Source of the DNA: Allostella sp. ATCC 35155
GTDB taxonomy: Bacteria; Pseudomonadota; Alphaproteobacteria; ATCC43930; Allostellaceae
DNA length: 64,000 nucleotides
Direction: 5' to 3'
NCBI GenBank assembly: GCA_006738865.1
Contig: AP019701.1
Location: forward strand, 2,352,001 to 2,416,000
Each line of letters starts with the position of its first letter. Positions within the stretch are counted from its first letter, which is position 1. Under the pieces are notes generated by a model. The model saw only the letters and a list, made by a program, of their open reading frames with translations. It was not told the origin of the DNA and searched no databases. The translations under genes and the position numbers were made by a program. Shown here piece after piece: positions 19,408 through 28,473 of the stretch.

Positions 19408-20352
19408 TCAGGCCGCGATCGGGCGCTGCTTCAGGACCGGCGCGAACTGCGGCAGCGCCTCGAGCTTGCCGAGCAGTTCGGACTCCTGGGCCGCCGACAG
19501 GGCGCGGTTGGGCGGCAGGATGTTGGCCCAGCCCTTGTCGCCGGTGATGCGCTGCATGACGGACTTCAGCCCGGCGATCGGCGGATAGGCCTGGAGCGTC
19601 AGGCGGGTCTGCGTCAGTTCCTCCTGCAGGCGGTCGGCCTCCGGGCTCTGCCAGGCCTGGTAGACCTTCTGGGCGAGCGGGCCGGTGACGTTGGTCGTCG
19701 CCGAGATGCAGCCGACGCTGCCGGCGCGCAGGTTGGGCAGCAGGAACTGCTCGGAGCCCGAGAAGACGCCGAAGCCGGGGAAGGTCTTGATGAAGGCTTC
19801 GGTGTTGTCCCACTTGCCGGAGCTGTCCTTGAGGCCGGCCACCGTTTCGCCGGGATAGGCCTTCTTGAGGCGCTCGACGAGCGAGAGGGTGATCGGGATC
19901 ACCGCCTGCTGCGGGAAGTGATAGAGGTACATGCGCAGCCGCGCGTCCCCGACCCGCTGCGCCACCTCCGAGAAGAAGGCGAAGAGGCCGTCCTCGTCGA
20001 CGTTCTTGTAGTAGAAGGGCGGCAGCAGCAGCACGCCGGCAGCTCCCGAGGAGACCGCGGCGCGGGACAGGCGGACGGCGTCGGCCAGCGAGCAGGAGCC
20101 GGTGCCGAAGATGGTGCGGCCGCCCGGCAGTCCCGCCTCGGCCGAGGCCTCGATCAGCTTCAGACGCTGGTCGACCGACAGCGAGTTCGCCTCGCCCGTG
20201 GTGCCGAGCGGCGCCAGCCCGTCGCAGCCATTGGCGAGGAGCCAGCGCGAATGGGCGATGAACGCCTTCACGTCCGGCTCGAGGTTGGCGTCGAACGGCG
20301 TCAGGACGGCGGCATAGACGCCCTGGGGACGGGTGCTCTCGGACGTGGCCAT
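19408..20352 (-). CDS. Dihydrodipicolinate synthase (DapA)-family protein
   Basis: A 314-residue DapA-family TIM barrel. It has the substrate motif PLGTTGEANSLS, the Tyr-bearing YLYHFPQ and the Schiff-base Lys in AGLKDSSGKWDNT. Members outside lysine synthesis act on 2-keto-3-deoxy acids, trans-o-hydroxybenzylidene pyruvate and similar substrates; the substrate here is unknown. ATG 20352 has AGAGGAAG upstream. It is divergent from the hydantoinase gene, and both DapA-type genes may be regulated together with it. Confidence 0.85.
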   Translation of the reverse strand: MATSESTRPQGVYAAVLTPFDANLEPDVKAFIAHSRWLLANGCDGLAPLGTTGEANSLSVDQRLKLIEASAEAGLPGGRTIFGTGSCSLADAVRLSRAAVSSGAAGVLLLPPFYYKNVDEDGLFAFFSEVAQRVGDARLRMYLYHFPQQAVIPITLSLVERLKKAYPGETVAGLKDSSGKWDNTEAFIKTFPGFGVFSGSEQFLLPNLRAGSVGCISATTNVTGPLAQKVYQAWQSPEADRLQEELTQTRLTLQAYPPIAGLKSVMQRITGDKGWANILPPNRALSAAQESELLGKLEALPQFAPVLKQRPIAA

Positions 20353-20447
20353 GGAGGCTTCCTCTTTTCCGGGGGGAGGCTGGATACTCCTGAGGTACCA
20401 GAATTCGCGGCCTCCGGCAAAAGCCGTGCGGCGCGGGACGTGCCCGG

Positions 20448-20453
20448 TATAAT
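20448..20453 (+). promoter_or_regulatory. Consensus -10 element upstream of the hydantoinase gene
   Basis: A perfect TATAAT lies 52 bp before the hydantoinase ATG in the 153-bp divergent gap. No good -35 hexamer is seen at 16-18 bp upstream, which suggests activator dependence or an extended promoter. The sequence between it and the ATG includes GGGGAG as a ribosome-binding site. Confidence 0.4.
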
Positions 20454-20505
20454 CGCTGCATAATCCAGCCTGTCTGCCGTCAGGCGCCGCCCCGGGGAGC
20501 CCCTC

Positions 20506-21966
20506 ATGTCCGCCTTCGATCTCGTCATCCGCAACGGCCGCGTCGTCACCGCGTCCGACCAGTTCGATGCCGACGTGGGCGTGAAGGACGGCGTCGTGGT
20601 GGCCCTCGGCCGCGAGCTGGAGCGCGGCGTCCGGGACATCGACGCGGCGGGGCGGCTGGTGCTGCCCGGCGGCGTCGACAGCCATTGCCACGTCGAGCAG
20701 CAGTCCTCGAGCGGCGTCATGACAGCCGACGATTTCTACACCGCCACGCGCTCGGCCGCCGGCGGCGGCACGACGACGATCATTCCCTTTGCCGCCCAGC
20801 ATCGCGGCATGTCGCTGCGCCAGGTGGTGCGCGACTACCACGAGTGCGCGACGCCGAAGGCGGTCGTCGACTATGCCTTCCATCTCATCGTCTCCGACCC
20901 GACCGAGACGGTCCTGGGGCAGGAGCTGCCGGCGCTGATCGCCGACGGCTACACCTCGTTCAAGATCTATACGACCTACGACATGCTGAAGCTGAACGAC
21001 CGGCAGGTGCTGGACGTTCTCGCCATCGCCCGGCGCGAGGGTGCGCTGACGATGGTCCATGCCGAGAACCACGACATCATCGCGTGGCTGTCCGACAAGC
21101 TGACCGACGCGGGCCTGACGGAGCCCAAGTTCCATGCCGTCGCCCATGCCCGCACCGCCGAGCGCGAGGCGACGCACCGCGTCATCTCCCTGGCGGAACT
21201 GGTCGACGTGCCGGTGCTGATCGTCCATGTCTCGTCGGCCGAGGCGATCGAGCAGATCCGCATCGCCCAGAGCCGCGGCACCCGCGTCTTCGGCGAGACC
21301 TGCCCGCAATACCTCTATTTGACCGAGGACGACCTGGATAAGCCCGGCTTCGAAGGCGCTAAGTGCATGTGCAGCCCGCCGCCGCGCGACAAGGCCAACC
21401 AGCAGAAGGTCTGGGATGCGATCGCCCAGGGCGTCTTCCAGGTCTTCTCGTCCGACCATGCGCCCTACCGGTTCAACGATCCGGAGGGGAAGATGAAGCA
21501 CGGCACCAACCCGCCCTTCAAGAAGGTGGCCAACGGCGTGCCGGGCCTGGAGGCCCGCCTGCCGCTGCTGTTCCACGGCATCTCCGAGGGGCGGATCGAC
21601 CTGCACCAGTTCGTCGCCCTGGCCTCGACCAACGCCGCCAAGCTCTACGGCCTCTATCCGCGGAAGGGCACGATCGCGATCGGCGGCGACGCCGACATCG
21701 CCATCTGGGACCCCGACAAGGAGGTCACCATCCGCCAGGCCGATTTCCACGACGCCATGGACTACACGCCCTACGAGGGCCTGATGGTGAAGGGCTGGCC
21801 CGTCGTGACGATCTCGCGCGGCGAGGTCGTGGCCGAGGACGGCAAGGTGACGGAGGAGCGCGGCCGCGGCCGCTTCCTGCCCTGCGAGCGCTCGCCGCTC
21901 GCCCGCTCGACGGGCCGGCGCATCACCGGCTTCGATCCCGTCTCCGGCCGCCTGCCGGGCCTCTGA
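20506..21966 (+). CDS. D-hydantoinase / dihydropyrimidinase
   Basis: A 486-residue cyclic amidohydrolase. Metal ligands include H60 and H62 (DSHCH) and the carboxylated Lys at about 153 in SFKIYTTYD. Further ligand regions are [18 protein letters not shown] and SSDHAPY. The enzyme opens 5-substituted hydantoins or dihydropyrimidines to N-carbamoyl amino acids. An N-carbamoyl-D-amino-acid hydrolase is encoded 0.5 kb downstream and a hydantoin-racemase-like gene 4.8 kb downstream, so hydantoin degradation to D-amino acids is the likely job. Dihydropyrimidinase activity remains possible. Confidence 0.92.
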   Translation: MSAFDLVIRNGRVVTASDQFDADVGVKDGVVVALGRELERGVRDIDAAGRLVLPGGVDSHCHVEQQSSSGVMTADDFYTATRSAAGGGTTTIIPFAAQHRGMSLRQVVRDYHECATPKAVVDYAFHLIVSDPTETVLGQELPALIADGYTSFKIYTTYDMLKLNDRQVLDVLAIARREGALTMVHAENHDIIAWLSDKLTDAGLTEPKFHAVAHARTAEREATHRVISLAELVDVPVLIVHVSSAEAIEQIRIAQSRGTRVFGETCPQYLYLTEDDLDKPGFEGAKCMCSPPPRDKANQQKVWDAIAQGVFQVFSSDHAPYRFNDPEGKMKHGTNPPFKKVANGVPGLEARLPLLFHGISEGRIDLHQFVALASTNAAKLYGLYPRKGTIAIGGDADIAIWDPDKEVTIRQADFHDAMDYTPYEGLMVKGWPVVTISRGEVVAEDGKVTEERGRGRFLPCERSPLARSTGRRITGFDPVSGRLPGL

Positions 21967-21982
21967 TGCTGGCGGCGTCGTG

Positions 21983-22414
21983 ATGCTGGCAGGCCATCTC
22001 GCGCTGGCGGTCGCCGCGGCGTTCGCGGGCGCGGCCGTCTATATCAACGTCGCCGAGCAGCCGGCGCGATTGAAACTCGACGACCGCGGGCTGCTGACGC
22101 AGTGGAAGCCGGCCTATCTGCGCGGCTTCGCCATGCAGGCGTCGATGGCGGTCATCGGGGGCGCGCTGGCGCTGGTCGCCTGGTGGCAGAGCGATGACGC
22201 GGCCTGGCTCGTCGGCGGCCTGCTGTTGCTGGCCAACTGGCCCTACACGATGCTCGGCATCCTGCCGACGAACCGTATCCTGATGGCGACCGACCCGGCT
22301 GCGGCTGGGCCCGCCACCCGCGCCCTCGTCCGTCGATGGGGCGCTCTCCATGCCGTTCGCAGTGCGCTCGGTCTTGCCGCTGTGGCGGCATGCCTGATCG
22401 CACTGTCCCGATGA
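21983..22414 (+). CDS. DUF1772 family integral membrane protein
   Basis: A 143-residue protein with four hydrophobic helices (about 4-22, 45-65, 70-90 and 120-140). The motifs [12 protein letters not shown] and [16 protein letters not shown] are characteristic of DUF1772 (anthrone-oxygenase-like) proteins. Function is unknown in bacteria. It lies between the hydantoinase and carbamoylase genes with short spacers. ATG 21983 was chosen over the adjacent GTG at 21980. Confidence 0.82.
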   Translation: MLAGHLALAVAAAFAGAAVYINVAEQPARLKLDDRGLLTQWKPAYLRGFAMQASMAVIGGALALVAWWQSDDAAWLVGGLLLLANWPYTMLGILPTNRILMATDPAAAGPATRALVRRWGALHAVRSALGLAAVAACLIALSR

Positions 22415-22448
22415 ATCGTCGTTTTCCAGATCGATCGAGGTGACCCGA

Positions 22449-23384
22449 ATGTCTCGCTTGTTGACCGTGGGGGCGGCCCAGCTCGGCCCCATCCAGCGCG
22501 CCGATAGCCGCCCGCAGGTGGTCAAGCGCCTGCTCGACCTGCTGCGCGAGGCGCATTCGCGCGGCGTCCAGCTGGTGGTGTTCCCCGAACTCGCGCTCAC
22601 CACCTTCTTTCCGCGCTGGATGATGGAGGATCCGAACGAGATCGACTCCTTCTTCGAGCGCGAGATGCCGAACGCCGACGTCCAGCCGCTGTTCGACGAG
22701 GCCAAGCGGCTCGGCATCGGCTTCTATCTCGGCTATGCCGAACTGGTGGAGGAGGAGGGGCGGACCTGCCGCTTCAACACCTCGATCCTGGTCGGTCCCG
22801 ACGGCAACCTCGTCGGCAAGTACCGCAAGATCCACCTGCCGGGCCATGCCGAGTACGAGCCGCAGCGTCCGTTCCAGCACCTCGAGAAGCGCTATTTCGA
22901 GATCGGCAATCTCGGCTGGCCGGTGTGGCGTGCGTTCGGCGGCATCATGGGCATGGCGATCTGCAACGACCGCCGCTGGCCGGAGACGTTCCGCGTCATG
23001 GGCCTGCAGGGTGTCGAACTCGTAATGCTCGGCTTCAACACGCCCGAGTTCAACGCGTCGATCGTCGAGCCCGGCTACCACCGCATGATGCACCACTACC
23101 TGACCTGCCAGGCGGGTGCCTACCAGAACGGCACCTGGGTCGTCGCAGTCGCCAAGGCCGGGATCGAGGAAGGCTGCATGCTGATCGGCGGCAGCTGTGT
23201 CGTCGCGCCGTCGGGCGAACTCGTCGCGGTCGCCTCGACCCTGGGGGACGAGCTGCTCGTCTACACCATGGATCTCGACGCCACGGTGCCGATCAAGACC
23301 AGCGTCTTCAACTTCGCCAAGCACCGGCGGCCCGAGCATTACGGGATGATCGTCGAGCGCACCGGCGCCATCCCGCCGCCGTGA
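22449..23384 (+). CDS. N-carbamoyl-D-amino acid hydrolase (nitrilase superfamily)
   Basis: A 311-residue nitrilase-fold enzyme. The catalytic triad is at E47 (FPELALTTFFPRW), K127 (GKYRKIHLPGH) and C172 (MAICNDRRWPE), positions matching Agrobacterium D-carbamoylases. FQHLEKRYFE and the C-terminal HRRPEHYG are also diagnostic. It hydrolyses N-carbamoyl-D-amino acids to D-amino acid, CO2 and ammonia, the step after hydantoinase. ATG 22449 has GAGGTGA seven bases upstream. Confidence 0.95.
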   Translation: MSRLLTVGAAQLGPIQRADSRPQVVKRLLDLLREAHSRGVQLVVFPELALTTFFPRWMMEDPNEIDSFFEREMPNADVQPLFDEAKRLGIGFYLGYAELVEEEGRTCRFNTSILVGPDGNLVGKYRKIHLPGHAEYEPQRPFQHLEKRYFEIGNLGWPVWRAFGGIMGMAICNDRRWPETFRVMGLQGVELVMLGFNTPEFNASIVEPGYHRMMHHYLTCQAGAYQNGTWVVAVAKAGIEEGCMLIGGSCVVAPSGELVAVASTLGDELLVYTMDLDATVPIKTSVFNFAKHRRPEHYGMIVERTGAIPPP

Positions 23385-23391
23385 CCCGGAG

Positions 23392-24027
23392 ATGGAATTC
23401 GATTTCGCGACGCTGCCGGCAGCCGACCGCTACAAGCTGCTGATCCAGGTGGTGGTGCCCCGTCCGATCGCGCTCGTCACCGCGCGCGACCGGGCGGGGC
23501 GCATCAATGCGGCCCCCTTCAGCTTCTTCAACGTCATGAGCCAGACGCCGCCCCTGGTCGTCCTCGGCATCGAGGCGCGCCCCGACGGCTCGCCCAAGGA
23601 CACGGTGCAGTTCCCGCGCGAGAGCGGCGAGTTCGTCGTCAACATGGTCGATTTCGCCATGGCCGACGCGATGAACCTCTGCGCCGCCGATTTCCCGCCG
23701 GGCGAGAACGAGATGGCGGCCGCCGGGCTGACCGCGGTGCCGTCGACCAAGGTCTCGGCGCCGCGCATCGGGGAAGCGCCGGCCAGCCTCGAATGCCGGA
23801 CCTTCACCGCGGTCGACATCGGGCCGAACGGCCGCTGCATCCTGGTGGGAGAGGTCGTCCATCTCCATATCCGGGACGATGCCATCGCCGACCCCGCACG
23901 CCTGCGCCTCGATCCGGCCCGCCTCGACATCATCGGCCGGCTGGGCGGGATCTCCTATGTCCGCACCACCGACCGGTTCGACCTGCGGCGGATCAGCCAT
24001 GCGGAGTGGCTGGCGCGCGAGGAGTAG
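23392..24027 (+). CDS. Flavin reductase-like (flavoredoxin-type) FMN-binding protein
   Basis: A 211-residue split-barrel protein of the flavin reductase-like family: RPIALVTARDRAGRINAAPFSFFNVMSQTPPLVVLGI is the FMN-binding core, followed by RESGEFVVNMV and SLECR. Such proteins bind FMN and reduce flavins or act as flavoredoxins; the electron partner is unknown. It starts seven bases after the carbamoylase stop and is followed by ycjX-like after 15 bp, so it sits in the hydantoin gene run without an evident role there. Confidence 0.85.
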   Translation: MEFDFATLPAADRYKLLIQVVVPRPIALVTARDRAGRINAAPFSFFNVMSQTPPLVVLGIEARPDGSPKDTVQFPRESGEFVVNMVDFAMADAMNLCAADFPPGENEMAAAGLTAVPSTKVSAPRIGEAPASLECRTFTAVDIGPNGRCILVGEVVHLHIRDDAIADPARLRLDPARLDIIGRLGGISYVRTTDRFDLRRISHAEWLAREE

Positions 24028-24042
24028 CCGGCGGAGCCGCGG

Positions 24043-25443
24043 GTGATCCGCATCGGATGGGACGATCTGCGGCTGCCGGGGTTCGCCAGCCGGATGCTGG
24101 CCGGCAGCACGCTGCGGCTCGCCGTCACCGGCCTCAGCCGGGCCGGCAAGTCCGTCTTCATCACGGCCCTCATCCACGACCTGCTGGCCTTCCCGCGCCT
24201 GCCGCAGCGCCTGCCGCTGCTGGGGGCGATGGACGACCTCGCGGGCCGGGTCGTGGGCGTGGACATCGCCCTGCCGGTCGAGCCCGGCGTGCCGACCTTC
24301 CCGTTCGACCGGAACCTCCGCGCCATGGCGGCCGATCCGCCGCGCTGGCCGGAGGGGACGCGCGACGTCGCCGAGATCGCGCTCGACATCCGCTTCCGCC
24401 CCACCGGGTTCCTCCACCGCAGCGATTCCGAGGCGACGCTGCGGCTCGTCATCGTCGACTATCCGGGCGAGTGGCTGCTCGACCTGCCGATGCTGGACCG
24501 CAGCTTCGCCGACTGGTCGGCGGACATGCTGGCGATGGCGCGCCAGGGCGGCCGGGCCGCGGCTGCCGCCGACTGGCTGGCCTTCCTCGACGCGCACCCC
24601 GCGACCGCGGCGCACGACGATCTCGTCGCCGAGCGGGCGGCCGACCTCTACCGCGCCTATCTGGTACGCTGCCGCGACGAGTTCGGCATGGCCTATCTCC
24701 AGCCCGGCCGCTTCCTGCAGCCCGGCGACTGGACGGACGCGACCCTGCTGCATTTCTGCCCGCTGCCCCCGGGCGGTGGCGGCGGCTCGCTGGGCGCGAC
24801 CATGGCGGGGCGGTTCGAGGCCTACAAGCGGGCCGCACGCGAACGGTTCTTCGACCGGTATTTCCGCCGCTTCGACCGCCAGATCGTGCTGGTCGACCTC
24901 CTGCAGGCGCTCCATGCCGGCCAGGCGGCCTTCGCCGACACGACGCGTGCGCTGACCGACATCGCCGGCGCATTCCGCGTCGGCGGCGGCCTGCTGGCGC
25001 GGCTCTTCGGCTCGCGCATCGGCCGCGTTCTCTATGCCGCGACCAAGGCCGACCATGTGCCCGGGATGCAGCGCGACCATCTGCGCCACCTGCTGTCCAC
25101 GATGCTGCGGGCACCCATGCTCGACGCCGACAGCCGCGGCGCCGACACCGCAGCCATGGCGATCGCCTCGGTCCGCTGCACGGAGGATGACGAGGCGGTC
25201 CTCGATGGCCGGCCGACGCCGGTGGTGCGCGGCGTGCCGCTGACCGGCTACCGCCAGGTCAAGTTCTTCCCGGGCACCATCCCGATCCGGCCGCCGGCGG
25301 CCGACGATCGCTTCTGGGGCCGACCCTTCTTCGCCATGCCGCGCTTCCAGCCGCCGCGCCTCGACCCGGACGCGGCCAGCGGCATCGGCCATATCGGCCT
25401 CGACGAGGCCCTCGACTTCCTGCTGGCGGACCGCTTGCGATGA
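24043..25443 (+). CDS. ycjX: YcjX family P-loop ATPase/GTPase (DUF463)
   Basis: A 466-residue YcjX-like protein. It has a Walker A motif GLSRAGKS at residues 30-37 and a Walker B-like IVDYPGEWLLDLPML; later motifs are QIVLVDLLQAL and KADHVP. In E. coli ycjX and ycjF are sigma-32/phage-shock-associated genes of uncertain cellular role. The GTG start is 15 bp after the previous stop. Its stop overlaps the ycjF-like start by four bases, as in many proteobacteria where the two always travel together. Confidence 0.9.
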   Translation: MIRIGWDDLRLPGFASRMLAGSTLRLAVTGLSRAGKSVFITALIHDLLAFPRLPQRLPLLGAMDDLAGRVVGVDIALPVEPGVPTFPFDRNLRAMAADPPRWPEGTRDVAEIALDIRFRPTGFLHRSDSEATLRLVIVDYPGEWLLDLPMLDRSFADWSADMLAMARQGGRAAAAADWLAFLDAHPATAAHDDLVAERAADLYRAYLVRCRDEFGMAYLQPGRFLQPGDWTDATLLHFCPLPPGGGGGSLGATMAGRFEAYKRAARERFFDRYFRRFDRQIVLVDLLQALHAGQAAFADTTRALTDIAGAFRVGGGLLARLFGSRIGRVLYAATKADHVPGMQRDHLRHLLSTMLRAPMLDADSRGADTAAMAIASVRCTEDDEAVLDGRPTPVVRGVPLTGYRQVKFFPGTIPIRPPAADDRFWGRPFFAMPRFQPPRLDPDAASGIGHIGLDEALDFLLADRLR

Positions 25444-26462
25444 CCGGCCAACCACCCTGGCAGCGCGCTGCCGACGAGGACGCCCCGCCGCTCGGGCCGA
25501 TGCTGATCGAGACCGCGGAGGAAGGACGCATCGCCGACCGGCTGCCGGAGGCGATCACCCCGGCCGCGATCGAGCCGGCCCATGGCCGGCGCTCGCCCGT
25601 CCGGATCGGGCTGTGGGGCATCGGGATCCTGGTCGGCGGCCTGCTCGGCCTCGACCTTGCCGGTTTCGTCCACGACCAGTTCACGCGCGGTGCGGCGCTC
25701 GGCTGGGCGACGGCGGGGGTCGCCGCGGCTGGCCTCGGTGCCGTCCTGTGGTGGATCGCGGCCGAACTTCGGCAGTTGCGGCGCCTGCGCCATCTGCCCG
25801 AGGTGCAGGCCCATTTCGCGGCCTCCCACGTCGAGGGGCAGCCGCAGGCGGTGGTGCTGGACGCGCTCGGCGAGGCCGGTGCGGCGCTCGGGCAGGGCCG
25901 TGCGGTCCGGGCGCGGGTCGCAGCCTGGCGCCGGCAGGTGCAGCCGCACCACGGCAACGCCCAGACGATCGATCTGTTCGAGCGCACGGTCCTGCGGCCG
26001 CTCGACGCCGAGGCGGAGCGCGCGACCTGGCGGGCCGTGGGGCAGGTCTTTGCGATCAACGTCGTCAGCCCGTCCGCGCTGATCGATACCGCCGTGTTCG
26101 TCGCCCGCAGCCTCCGCCTCGTGCGGGAGATCGCGACCATCTACGGTCACCGCCCCGGACTGGCGGCGACGCGTCACCTCGTCGGCCGCATCCTCGTCAA
26201 TGCGAGCTTCGCGGGGACCGCCAATGCCGTCGCCCATTTCGGGACGCGGATGGTCGGCCATTGGCTGGCGCGGTTCGCGGGCGATGCCGTGGCGAGCGGG
26301 CTGGCCGCCCAGCGGATGCAGCGCATCGGCCGGCTCGCCATGATCGTCTGCCGGCCGATCCCGCTGAAGGCGGCAGACGAACCGATCACGGCCATTTCCC
26401 CGAATCCATCCAGCGCAGGACGTATTCCCGGTGGGAGAGGCCCAACTCCTCCGCCCGCTTGA
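25440..26462 (+). CDS. ycjF: YcjF family membrane protein (TIGR01620/DUF697)
   Basis: A 340-residue protein with two adjacent membrane helices near residues 56-76 and 85-105 and a C-terminal DUF697-like region (NVVSPSALIDTAVFVARSLRLVREIATIYG). It is the standard partner of YcjX. Family members normally end soon after the CRPIPL motif; here about 26 further low-complexity Pro/Ser-rich residues are read, through the antisense of a small minus-strand gene (26386-26631). The tail may be dispensable. Confidence 0.88.
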   Translation: MTGQPPWQRAADEDAPPLGPMLIETAEEGRIADRLPEAITPAAIEPAHGRRSPVRIGLWGIGILVGGLLGLDLAGFVHDQFTRGAALGWATAGVAAAGLGAVLWWIAAELRQLRRLRHLPEVQAHFAASHVEGQPQAVVLDALGEAGAALGQGRAVRARVAAWRRQVQPHHGNAQTIDLFERTVLRPLDAEAERATWRAVGQVFAINVVSPSALIDTAVFVARSLRLVREIATIYGHRPGLAATRHLVGRILVNASFAGTANAVAHFGTRMVGHWLARFAGDAVASGLAAQRMQRIGRLAMIVCRPIPLKAADEPITAISPNPSSAGRIPGGRGPTPPPA

Positions 26463-26631
26463 GCTGGCGCATCAGCACCTCCCGCGGCGGCGACTTCCAG
26501 GCGCGCCGATAGGCCTTGCGCCAGCAGGTGAGGCGCCAGTCGGGCATCGCATCCATCGGCGGGCCGTTGTTGTGGCCGATTCCGGGCCGTGTGCGGCGGC
26601 TGGGGTCGCGGCTGGTATCGTCGAGCGGCAT
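26386..26631 (-). CDS. Small conserved hypothetical protein with GIGHNNGPP motif
   Basis: An 81-residue basic protein carrying RPGIGHNNGPPMD (about 14-27), a motif that recurs in short uncharacterised alphaproteobacterial proteins. It is followed by a helical KAYRRAWKSPPREVLMRQLKRAEELGLSHREY region. A good GAGGAAA ribosome-binding site precedes the ATG at 26631. Its 3' end overlaps the 3' end of the ycjF-like gene antisense by 77 nt. I take it as real because of the motif and ribosome-binding site; function unknown. Confidence 0.68.
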   Translation of the reverse strand: MPLDDTSRDPSRRTRPGIGHNNGPPMDAMPDWRLTCWRKAYRRAWKSPPREVLMRQLKRAEELGLSHREYVLRWMDSGKWP

Positions 26632-26741
26632 CGGGGTTTCCTCTACTCCCGGGAAAATCCGCAGGCAAATCCCGTTCCCCGAATGGCCGCGCGCGCTATG
26701 ATCGGGCTCGATCTCTCGACAAGGGACGGAGACAGCGGGTC

Positions 26742-27425
26742 ATGGCGCAGCGCATCCTGGTCATCAATCCCAACAGCACCGCGGCGGTGACCCAGGGCAT
26801 CGACGCCGCCATGGCGCCGCTGCGCTTCGCCGACGGCCCGCGCATCGACTGCGCGACGCTGGCCGAGGGGCCGCCCGGCATCCAGAGCCAGCGCGACGTC
26901 GACCATGTCGTGCCGCCGCTCTGCCGGCTGATCGAGCGCGAGCACAATGCGACGGATGCATTTGTCGTCGCCTGCTTCTCCGATCCCGGCCTGCACTCGG
27001 CGCGCGAGACGACCGACCGGCCGGTGCTGGGGATCATGGAATCGGGCCTGACGACCGCGCTCAACCTCGGCAGCGCCATCGGCATCGTCGCCATCCTGCC
27101 GGCCTCCGTCTCGCGCCACATGCGGTTCGTGCGCGCCATGGGCCTGTCGCAGCGGGTGGCCGGCGACCGGGCAGTCGGCCTCAACGTGGTCGAGCTCTCC
27201 GACGAGGGCCGCACCTTCGAGCGGCTGGTCGCCACCGGCCGGGCGCTGCGCGACGAGGACGGCGCCGACGTCGTCGTGCTCGGCTGCGCCGGCATGGCGC
27301 GCTATCGCGAGCGCATGGAGGACGCACTGGGCATCCCGGTCGTCGACCCCAGCCAGGCCGCGGCCTCGATGGCGATCGGCGCCATCCGGCTCGGCTGGCG
27401 GACCGGGCGGCGCCCGTCCGCCTGA
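26742..27425 (+). CDS. Aspartate/glutamate/hydantoin racemase family protein
   Basis: A 227-residue Asp/Glu racemase-fold protein. The two catalytic Cys lie in VVACFSDPGL and VVLGCAGMA, and the N-terminus ILVINPNSTAAVT is typical of hydantoin racemases. Given the hydantoinase and D-carbamoylase genes upstream, racemisation of 5-substituted hydantoins is the likely reaction; maleate isomerase or allantoin racemase are alternatives in the same family. ATG 26742 is preceded by GGGACGGAGA. It is separated from the other hydantoin genes by the ycjXF pair. Confidence 0.87.
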   Translation: MAQRILVINPNSTAAVTQGIDAAMAPLRFADGPRIDCATLAEGPPGIQSQRDVDHVVPPLCRLIEREHNATDAFVVACFSDPGLHSARETTDRPVLGIMESGLTTALNLGSAIGIVAILPASVSRHMRFVRAMGLSQRVAGDRAVGLNVVELSDEGRTFERLVATGRALRDEDGADVVVLGCAGMARYRERMEDALGIPVVDPSQAAASMAIGAIRLGWRTGRRPSA

Positions 27426-27460
27426 ACGATCATCCAGCAAGCAGCCCCCGCGGGAGAAGC

Positions 27461-28213
27461 ATGAACCAGATCGACCTCAAGGGCCGCCGCGCGGCCGTCA
27501 CCGGCGGCGCCCGCGGCATCGGGCTCGCCATCGCCGAACGCCTGATCGCAAGCGGGGCGGCCGTCGCCATCTGGGATCGCGACCTGGAGGCCGCCAACGC
27601 GGCCGCGGCGACGCTGGGGCAGAAGGGCAAGGCCATCGCCGTCGCCGTCGACCAGACGGAGGATGCCGGCGTCGCCGACGCGACGGCCCGCACCGCGGCC
27701 GCCCTCGGCGGGATCGACATCCTGGTCAACAATGCCGGAATCACCGGCGGCAACATGAAGGTCTGGGAGTACTCGCCCGAGGAGTGGCGGCAGGTCGTCG
27801 ACGTTAACCTGGTCGGCCCCTTCCTCTGTTGCCGCAACGTCGTGCCGGAGATGCTGAAGGCGGGCTACGGCCGGATCGTCAACATCGCCTCGGTCGCCGG
27901 CAAGGAAGGCAATCCCAACGCCTCGCACTACAGCGCCTCCAAGGCCGGCCTGATCGCGCTGACCAAGTCGCTCGGCAAGGAACTGGCCGGCACCGGCATC
28001 CGCGTCAACGCGGTCGCCCCGGCCGCGGCCGAGACGGACATCTTCCGACAGATGACCCAGCAGCACATCGACTTCATGCTGTCGAAGATCCCGATGGCCC
28101 GCTTCGCCAAGGTCGATGAAATCGCGGCCATGGTCGCTTGGCTGGCATCGGAAGACTGCTCCTTCACGACCGGCGCGACCTTCGACATCTCCGGTGGTCG
28201 CGCGACCTACTGA
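27461..28213 (+). CDS. SDR family NAD(P)-dependent oxidoreductase
   Basis: A 250-residue classical short-chain dehydrogenase. It has the Rossmann TGGARGIGLAIAERL (about 15-29), NNAGITGGN, the catalytic Ser in NIASVAGK and YSASK with the Tyr/Lys pair. The C-terminus (CSFTTGATFDISGGRATY) matches 3-oxoacyl-ACP-reductase-like members acting on small alcohols or sugars. Substrate unknown. It starts 35 bp after the racemase gene with GGGAGAAG upstream and could be in the same transcript. Confidence 0.88.
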   Translation: MNQIDLKGRRAAVTGGARGIGLAIAERLIASGAAVAIWDRDLEAANAAAATLGQKGKAIAVAVDQTEDAGVADATARTAAALGGIDILVNNAGITGGNMKVWEYSPEEWRQVVDVNLVGPFLCCRNVVPEMLKAGYGRIVNIASVAGKEGNPNASHYSASKAGLIALTKSLGKELAGTGIRVNAVAPAAAETDIFRQMTQQHIDFMLSKIPMARFAKVDEIAAMVAWLASEDCSFTTGATFDISGGRATY

Positions 28214-28230
28214 GCGGGAGGCGCCACGCC

Positions 28231-28473
28231 ATGCTGCAACTGCGACCCGGCTGCGAGTGCTGCGACTGCGACCTGCCGCCGGACAGCCGCGACGCCCGCA
28301 TCTGCTCGTTCGAGTGCACCTTCTGCCGAGACTGCACGGAGACGGTGCTGGGCGGGCGCTGCCCCAACTGCGGCGGCGAACTGGTGCCGCGGCCGGTGCG
28401 CCCGGCCGACAAGCTGGCCAAGTTCCCGGCCTCGACCGAGCGGATCCATCGGCCGGAACGCTGCGGCCGATGA
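28231..28473 (+). CDS. DUF1272 domain zinc-ribbon-like protein
   Basis: An 80-residue Cys-rich protein (CECCDCDLPPDS, ICSFECTFCRDC, RCPNCGGELVPRPVRP) that matches DUF1272, a small family of presumed zinc-binding proteins of unknown role. ATG 28231 is chosen: GGGAGG lies upstream and the family starts with MLxLRPxCE. The stop overlaps the start of the next gene (ATGA). Confidence 0.87.
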   Translation: MLQLRPGCECCDCDLPPDSRDARICSFECTFCRDCTETVLGGRCPNCGGELVPRPVRPADKLAKFPASTERIHRPERCGR

